Of a DNA stretch of 64,000 nt, positions 57,570 through 64,000 are shown piece by piece. A program made the translations under genes and the position numbers. The stretch covers positions 33,995,001 to 34,059,000 of the forward strand of contig NC_073340.2 in assembly GCF_027580225.2 (NCBI RefSeq). The letters are read 5' to 3'. Position 1 is the first letter of the stretch. Every line of letters begins with the position of its first letter. The DNA comes from Misgurnus anguillicaudatus (Eukaryota; Chordata; Actinopteri; Cypriniformes; Cobitidae). The notes below the pieces were generated by a model, which made no database searches, had not been told where the DNA came from, and saw only the letters and a program-made list of their open reading frames with translations.

Positions 57570-58047
57570 CACTGCAGAAAATGATTTTCAAGAAAAAAAA
57601 ATTCTTAGTATTCTTGTCTTGTTTTCAATAAAAATATCTAACAATTCTCAAATGAAGATGCATTTTATTAATGGGCAAAATGACCCAAGAAAATTAGTCT
57701 AGTTTTTATACCAAAAATATCAAATTAAAGTGATTTTGTGCATAAAACAAGCAAAAATAATCTGCCAATGGGGTAAGCAAATTGTTCTTGATTTTTTTCT
57801 TGAATTTAGTGTTTAAGAAAAATGTTCAAGATTTTTTGCTTACCCCACTGGCAGATTTTTTTTTGCTTGTTTTATGCACAAAATCACTTAAATTTGATTT
57901 TTTTTATCTAAAAACTAGACTTATTTTCTTGGGTCGTTTTGCTCATGAAGAAAAAGCATCTTAATTTAAGAATTTTTAGATATTTTTACTGAAAACAAGA
58001 CAGAAATACTAAGAATATTTTTTTCTTGAACATATTTTTTTGCAGTG
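57570..58047. mobile_element. CACTGCAAAAA foldback element, copy 6 (complete, TA flanks)
   Basis: Ends CACTGCAGAAAATGATTTTC and GAACATATTTTTTTGCAGTG with TA on both sides (57568-57569 and 58048-58049), suggesting Tc1/mariner-type insertion. Arms TTGTCTTGTTTTCAATAAAA and TTTTTACTGAAAACAAGACA; centre CTGCCAATGGGGTAAGC. 478 bp. The most complete copy in the window. Confidence 0.9.
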
Positions 58048-58203
58048 TACAGATAATTTCAATAAATTTAGTTACATTTCTTTTAATACAGTAGTTGAAC
58101 TGAACTACTTAACCTTAACACACACTTCAAGTAACAACAAAAACAGCAAAAATAAAGACAACAAAGTGCAAAAAATAATCCTACAATGGTAACTGCAACT
58201 CAA

Positions 58204-58638
58204 CAGTAGCGGCTTGTGACTGCTCTTTCGAAGGGCGCGAATTCAAAAGATGTGTTCATGAGTGTCATGTGTGTTGCTCGTGTTTTCAAAATATGTGTTT
58301 GTTGCGTCATGTGAACCATGTGCATCACATGTTTTGTCAAAATAAGTGCCTGCTGCACACGCGTCGAAACCGTTTATGATAAAAGAGTCACATTTACAAG
58401 ACACTCCCTTAACAGTAAACTATGATTACGGATGAGTTTATTCGAGCGTCTCTTTTATCATAAACCCTTTAAATGCATGTACAGCAGACACTTATTTTGA
58501 CCAGACACGTGATACACATAAGTTGACTTGACGCGCCAAACACATATTTTGAAATGACGAACCACACACATAATAAACTACGTGTTGTGACGCGCTTCAC
58601 ATCTTGCGCCCTCAAAAAAGAAGTCTCGGCCACCACTG
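58204..58638. mobile_element. CAGTGGCGG-type hAT element, copy 1
   Basis: Ends CAGTAGCGGCTTGTGACTGC and AGTCTCGGCCACCACTG. Flanks CAACTCAA (58196-58203) and CAACTTCA (58639-58646) match at 6 of 8. The interior folds back on itself (GTGCCTGCTGCACACG-type words). 435 bp. Confidence 0.8.
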
Positions 58639-58679
58639 CAACTTCAAAGTCAAAATTTAAAAAATTTAAATAGTAAAGA

Positions 58680-59169
58680 TATCTGTTTGTGACATTTAGG
58701 TTAGAGATCTTCTCGGTTCCAAAGACCCTGACGTGCATAAATCTCTTTTCTTTTTAAGAAGACCCGAACCAAAACAAATCTGAGAAAATTTGACCCAAGT
58801 CCAACACCGCCCAGTGTCATTTTTTTTAACCAGACTGGACCCACACGTAAACGCGACCAACATTTTGGTCCGCTGCTCCATTTATTTTCATTTCTTATCT
58901 GACCACAACACCATGGTAACCGCTAAAATGTGCATTTCAAATTGATTGACAGGTCTGTCTCAACAAAAGCCAGCCACACGAGGTTGCAAGAACTCTTAAC
59001 AAACAGAGGAGAGATTGCCAAAAACTTGCTGCACACGTGCAATCTTCTTGGATCTGTTTGCCCCAAAACACATTCATTTTTAAATTATCCAATCGGCAAA
59101 CTTGAAACTTTTAGACCAGAACCTGCTCGGGTTGCGGGTCGGACCTCGGGTTTTCGGATCTAAGTGGAC
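58680..59169. other. Sequence between two hAT copies, repeat-like
   Basis: GAGATCTTCTCGGTTCCAAA and GGACCTCGGGTTTTCGGATC near its ends suggest an older repeat but inversion is imperfect. A 77-residue frame here has no domain. Confidence 0.35.
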
Positions 59170-59617
59170 CAGTGGCGGATCGTGACTGCTCTTCCGAGGA
59201 TGCGCTAATTCAAAATAAGTGTTCGGATTGTCACGTGTGTGGTTCCCTTTTCCAAAATATGTGTCATGCGTGTGGAGAGATCCTGTGTGCTGTCAAAATA
59301 AGTGCCTGCTGGAGACGCGTCAAAACCGTTTATGATAACGCTCACGTTCCCTAAATACACGCAAGACACTCCCTTAACAGTAAACTCTGATTACGCATGA
59401 GATTGTGCGAGTATCTGGCACACGCAAGAGCCTCCTTTCAAGTTCAAGTTCAAGGCAGCAGGCACTTATTTTGGCATGACATGTGATGCACACACAATCT
59501 CTCAAAGCGCAGAACACATATTTTGAAATGACGAACCACACACATGACAAGCTACATACATGTTGTGGCGAACTTCGCATCGTGCGCTTCAAAAAAAGAA
59601 GTCACCAGCCGCCACTG
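59170..59617. mobile_element. CAGTGGCGG-type hAT element, copy 2, perfect TSD
   Basis: Ends CAGTGGCGGATCGTGACTGC and GTCACCAGCCGCCACTG. AAGTGGAC is intact on both sides (59162-59169 and 59618-59625), an 8-bp hAT duplication. 448 bp, foldback interior, non-coding. Confidence 0.93.
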
Positions 59618-59625
59618 AAGTGGAC

Positions 59626-60850
59626 ACTGTAGACACTGTCTGATTTTATATATACTCATAGTACATCGCATTTCTCGGTATGCGTGCCATTTGTTTGTCT
59701 TTACATATATACTGTTGAATGTGTGTTTCTCCTGTCACAACCAATTTACAAGCCTGTCCCTTTAAAGATTTCAATTAAAGTCAAACACCAGCTCTGAACT
59801 AATACTGTAATTTATGCAAAGGTAAAAGTGAGTTTCAAACCTTCTCCATGTTTACAAATGCAGAAAGTGTATCTAGTTACACTCATCTTATGGCCAGTTT
59901 AAACCGGGGGGGTATTTGCCAAAAAACAGCGTAGCTTGTGAATGCAGTGGAAAAAGTGGATTACAGGGCAGGATTTCACTTTCCATAAATTACACAAACA
60001 CCACAGGGCCATGCAAAGCTGAACAGCACTAATCAAGGGTCTGGGTTCAAGCAACAACACAGACTCAAAGTCCCAAACCAATCAAATGCATCCAGAGACA
60101 TGAGCCGCACTGGAAAAAAAAAATGAAATAAAAACAAGTAAAAGACATAAACACTTACAAAAACATTGGAAATAAATGAGAATTGAATGCAGACGTGTGA
60201 CAGTATATGGGAAACAATACAGTAGATATATTCATCCAAAGCCACATAAAGACATCCGTCCCTGTGTGAGTTCACAGTAGCTGCAAGAAGGATTCGGTGT
60301 CCATTATTGAGTGCCAGTGAAAAGCTATTTCATTTGATGCATGTGGGTATGACTTTGAAACTCATAAGGAAGAAAAATTACACATTTTTTCTTTTTCCCC
60401 CTTACATTCGGGAATTACTGGGGTGAAAACTTCAGTTTCACTTTGTACGGATGACTATAACTCATAAAGTTACTGTGAAATAATTGCTTTTGTCCTGGAA
60501 GAGGTCAGGAGGTAACTGAAAGGGCACTTTCGATGAAAAGCTGTAGTAGACATTAGGTATGTGGACGTATTGTTCAAAAATATTCAATTCTTGATTTAAG
60601 ATTGTAGTGTTGACTGTATTTGTTCATCTTACAACATAAACATACAAATTCACTTTCATCTTTTATTATTTTGTTTCAAGGTATCTTTACTGTAAATACA
60701 TACAAGTACAGACAGAGACAAAATAAAAATTATGAAATATTAAGAACATGTGGTTAAATTTTTTATTGCAAAATTTGAATTGCATTTGTTAAAAATGTCA
60801 CAAAATAATAATAAAAAATCAAAGCTAAAGTAAACTCATAAGCATAGTGC
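59626..60850. other. Unique sequence, nothing recognised
   Basis: About 1.2 kb of AT-rich to mixed sequence with no repeat termini. The 80-residue minus frame (60033-60275) has no domain. Confidence 0.35.
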
Positions 60851-61380
60851 CAAGGTTATCTTCCCAGGGTCATAAGGGCAAATTCATTTAAAGATCTTAT
60901 TAAAAGCGTTTTGAAATCATATCACCTCTGTTTGACTGGCGCTTGATGAAAGACCCTCTGAAATTCACCGAAATCAAACAGGAGCCGCGTGGGTCTCGTT
61001 CAGACTTTAATTGTTTTATTTAGATCTATAGATTTCTAAGCGCAGTGGTTCCGGTCTCAAGAGATCTTTATAATGAAATATTGAGTTCAAAGACTCACGG
61101 ACCACACAGAGAAGTGTGTGTGCCAATGCTTAAGGCAATCGGAAAGAGGATTCACTACATCAAAGTGATCACAAATCTTCACACTGGAAACCGGATTAGA
61201 GCTGGTCAGATTAGTCCTAACACTAGAAACGAGGTAAATACTGTCACATACACTGACACAATTCACAATCAGCACAAATCACTTTTTCCAAATCAAATCA
61301 AGCGCTCCATTGAGGTGCATGATAAAAGTGTACGTTTGAAGACAATCCTGTTTCCAGTGCGACCATGAACTTGAACGTTT
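60850..61380. other. Unique block with a 107-residue frame, unrecognised
   Basis: A plus frame at 61045-61368 runs 107 residues without repeats, but it has no recognised domain, no signal peptide and no clear splice sites, so it is not called a gene. The upstream part (60890-61020) is complex (GACTGGCGCTTGATGAAAG) and could be conserved. Confidence 0.28.
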
Positions 61381-61394
61381 AGTTTAAAAATACA

Positions 61395-61500
61395 GTAATC
61401 AGTCAATCAATCAATCAAAATTCATTTATAGCACTTTTTTACAATGTTACATTGTTTCAAAGCAGCTTTACATCTAAATACAAATAGCAAAACCACAAAA
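61395..61500. mobile_element. Fish repeat fragment (TTATAGCACTTTTTTACAATG)
   Basis: AATTCATTTATAGCACTTTTT followed by GTTTCAAAGCAGCTTTACAT matches, from memory, a ubiquitous teleost repeat end. Confidence 0.6.
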
Positions 61501-61655
61501 AATGTATTATAATTAAATATTAAATTATAAGTAATTATATTGTAAACAAGCAATAATGGTGTTTGTTTGGATGCAATGAAAAACGTATGCCGAAGTTTTT
61601 TTAATTTATACTGGTTTAAAGAGACTTATTATTAACTCTTTATTAACTTTATTAA

Positions 61656-62111
61656 CTCTTTCCCCACCATTGACGAGTTATCGCGTCAATTAAGGGAAAA
61701 CATTTGCATTAAAAACGTTATCCACTAGACAAATCCACTTACCCAATTTATGAAAAAACTGAAGCCAAAACGTTATTTACTAATTTTAAATGTTTTGATA
61801 ATCGTTTTGAATCTGATCTCTAACAAAATTCCTTCACAAAACTGCTATTATTTCAGCTTTCTGCTACAAAAAAGTGTATTTTAAAGACAAATACCCATAT
61901 TTAAGAGCTAGATAGGATGAAACATTTTTTGTTTGTTTGTTTGTTTATTGTTTGTTTGAAAGCAGAGGGTCTGTTTTTTCATTTGATATATTTTTATGTT
62001 TATATATTTTTAGAAGAACATTTTCCTGGAAGACATTTTGTGAAACTTTGTGAAAATCACAAAAAAATGCTGGGGGGCAACTTTAAAAAAAAAGGCTGAG
62101 GGGGGAATGAG
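61656..62111. mobile_element. TTAA-flanked CTCTTTCCCC element, copy C
   Basis: Ends CTCTTTCCCCACCATTGACG and GGCTGAGGGGGGAATGAG. TTAA on both sides (61652-61655 and 62112-62115). ACGAGTTATCGCGTCAATTA and AGAGGGTCTGTTTTTTC match the copies at 27451 and 41349. 456 bp. Confidence 0.87.
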
Positions 62112-62144
62112 TTAAGTGTGTTTAAGCCACATTATACTTACATT

Positions 62145-62268
62145 AATGCATTTGTCAGATGCTATTATCTAAAGCTATACATTTTTCCTTTTTTATCAGT
62201 ATGTGTGTTCTCTGGGAATCCAACCCTTGAACTTTGCATTGCCAGCACAATGTTGTAACAATTGTGCC
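62145..62268 (-). mobile_element. SINE fragment
   Basis: ATGCATTTGTCAGATGCTATT (tail) to CTCTGGGAATCCAACCCTTG (B-box side) on the plus strand read as the complement of the fish tRNA-headed SINE. A-box side eroded. Confidence 0.6.
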
Positions 62269-62454
62269 TTTAAAAACTCGGTAAACGGGTTTCATTTTTT
62301 TATGTCGAGAATATTATATACACATCACACACAGTCATTTATTGCCATTTTACAATGGATTTTATGTGGTCAAACCGAATCCGGAGATAAGATTCAGAAA
62401 TATATGTTCAATAAATTACCCCACAATCCGTAACGGGCGTGTATACCAAAGTGT

Positions 62455-62765
62455 TTAAACAGGGCTGAAAACGGCAGGTGGACGCCAACTATAGCTTTTT
62501 TCAGCTAAGCATTTTGGGTGCTATGATACTTCTGCTTGGTTTTCAGTCGTTGAACGATGCATCGGTTGGTTGTTGTGATATTTGTCCCGCCCCTCCTCCA
62601 CTGTGATTGGATGGCCAAGTGAGAAGTGACATTTTTCAACTCTCTGCACAAAGAGCTGAGAGCGGAAAAATGCCCAAAACCCGCCAGCTGCTGGCTTTTT
62701 TGAGAAGCGCTGCACTTCCATTGGAAACAATTGAAAACTCTTTGATGTGCACGTTACCTTAAAGC
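62455..62765. mobile_element. Probable repeat (CTGTGATTGGATGGCCAAGTG)
   Basis: GGGCTGAAAACGGCAGGTGG near 62462 and GTGATTGGATGGCCAAGTGAG near 62602 resemble a dispersed fish DNA repeat. Ends not resolved. Confidence 0.4.
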
Positions 62766-62949
62766 TGCAATATGTACCTTTTTTGGTTAAAAATAAATAA
62801 TGAATAAATCAGTTATTGAGCAAATACATAAAATTGCGCTCAAAGCGTTTTTTCTTTTTTTTTTATTAATTTTAACCCAATTCACAATTGTAAGTTTCTG
62901 ATAATGATTTTTAATTTGAAATGTCAGTTTTATGTCTGGGTTCCATGTG

Positions 62950-63090
62950 TGCATTGTACTGGCAACGCAAAGTTGACAGGTTTGATTTCCAAAAATCACA
63001 CATACTTATTAAAAAGGAAAAAACAATAGTTTAAATATGCTGTAAGTCGCTTTGGATAAAAGCATCTGCCAAATGCATTACTGAAAATAT
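62950..63090 (+). mobile_element. tRNA-headed SINE with the standard tail
   Basis: GACAGGTTTGATTTCC is B-box-like, and the tail GTAAGTCGCTTTGGATAAAA then GCATCTGCCAAATGCAT is the shared teleost SINE tail (from memory). A-box region decayed. Confidence 0.75.
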
Positions 63091-63119
63091 AAATGTAAAT
63101 TTGACTTCAACACATGTAA

Positions 63120-64000
63120 TAATAGGGGTGCGCAGGGCAAAAACTAACGCAGGGTAAGTTGTAACACGGACTGTTTACATTGTTGAGCGATTTGATTTTC
63201 TCGTATTGTTGCAAATTTATGGAAATGTATAATGTTTTTCCAGAGAGTTATTGATGAACGAGTGTTTTGGTGGCATGTAAGTAAATTTTTCATCATATGT
63301 TTTTTTTTTTTTTCTGAGTTGGGTGTGTAAGATATACCAAAACCAATGTTATGTCATATTAATCAATGTCTTATTGACTAAAACATAGCATCGTTTTGAA
63401 ATATGTCTGCAGCTCTTAGCAACTTTTTTTGGTGGGCTTAAAAATATTTTCACACAATGGGGTTAATTGTAATGCTGTGTTACCCCTCAGCACTTATGAT
63501 ATAAAAAAAAACACTAATGTTAACATAATTCGTGCCGTTGTTTTAAATAGGCTACACACAAATGTTTGCTGGCTGCCAACAAAATAAATGTGCCTGTCTT
63601 ATCAAAAATTGTGTCAAAATGTATGTTTGTTCATATCTTTAATTTTGGTTGAATAAGGTCATATAAAATATTAAAATTTTAATGAATTGAATGGCTAAAA
63701 TCAGACTTTGATTCTTATTATCTCAGAATTTGATTTTGAGACTTTAGTATGGTTTTTACAGACTGAGTCACATATAAAAAAAAACATTTTTTGTCATAAT
63801 TGTGCTGCGTTTTCTCATATTTAGACATTTGTATCCATTTTTAATTGAACTATGGTTAGATGAGGGATGAATAGTGTAGATACCAGTCTATTATAGACAG
63901 ATATATAAACAATATCCACTTCAAGTATATATACAAAATTAACCCCCTGCCCATTACAATTAACCCCACCTGTGGGGTAAGTTGTAACGTTTGCACTTCT
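63120..64000. other. GGGGTAAGTTGTAAC-type repeat, runs off the window
   Basis: CGCAGGGTAAGTTGTAACAC near 63149, GTTACCCCTCAGCAC near 63479, and TGTGGGGTAAGTTGTAACG near 63972 suggest one long AT-rich element with repeated ends. Its far end is outside the window, so class is open. Confidence 0.45.

Noticed and set aside
61045..61368. 107-residue protein gene
   Set aside because: No domain, no promoter or splice evidence; length is possible by chance in this composition.

Overview
This window looks like vertebrate nuclear DNA from a ray-finned fish, most likely a cypriniform. The evidence is dense short non-autonomous DNA transposons of teleost type (many with intact target-site duplications), tRNA-headed SINEs with the shared teleost tail, a LINE C-terminal zinc-motif relic, very long GT/GA/TAA microsatellites, AT-rich unique DNA and no operon-like coding. 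I found no convincing intact protein-coding gene, tRNA or rRNA in 64 kb. The longest open frames are artefacts of tandem repeats (for example 8046-8627, whose repeat period is a multiple of three). The best picture is a gene desert or a long intron/intergenic interval. Family and species assignment is from memory of fish repeats, not from a search. Layout: 1-7 kb holds a GCGACTTATA repeat, an hAT element with perfect 8-bp duplication (2661-3845) containing a second element, two unique GC-richer blocks (4060-4710, 6375-6960) and a MITE cluster (5033-6268). 7.3-12.2 kb holds a 1.9-kb GGTAACAC element with an internal 102-bp tandem array, then AGCCTGATCTCA-type foldback elements. 12-19 kb is mostly unique, with several candidate conserved blocks and a near-perfect foldback element at 18752-19020. 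19-22 kb is microsatellite-rich and has a second GGTAACAC element. 22-32 kb alternates unique blocks with nested transposons, including a three-level nest at 24209-25484. 32-40 kb has TAA, CT and GA arrays and a composite MITE. 41-43 kb is a minisatellite split by a TTAA-flanked element. 43-51 kb contains the strongest candidate regulatory block (44440-44930), an hAT element (46071-46951), exon-like signals on the minus strand (about 47540-48120) and a rearranged third GGTAACAC element. 52-54.6 kb is a higher-order AGAC-type array. 55.5-55.75 kb is a LINE relic, and 56-64 kb mixes unique DNA with further MITEs and SINEs. How it fits together: there is no gene network to describe. What can be read is transposon stratigraphy (who inserted into whom), two separate TTAA-targeting families, many hAT families with 8-bp duplications, microsatellites growing inside transposons, and islands of unique sequence with TAAT-type homeodomain core motifs. 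Those islands would be the first places to test for conserved non-coding enhancers of a neighbouring gene outside the window.
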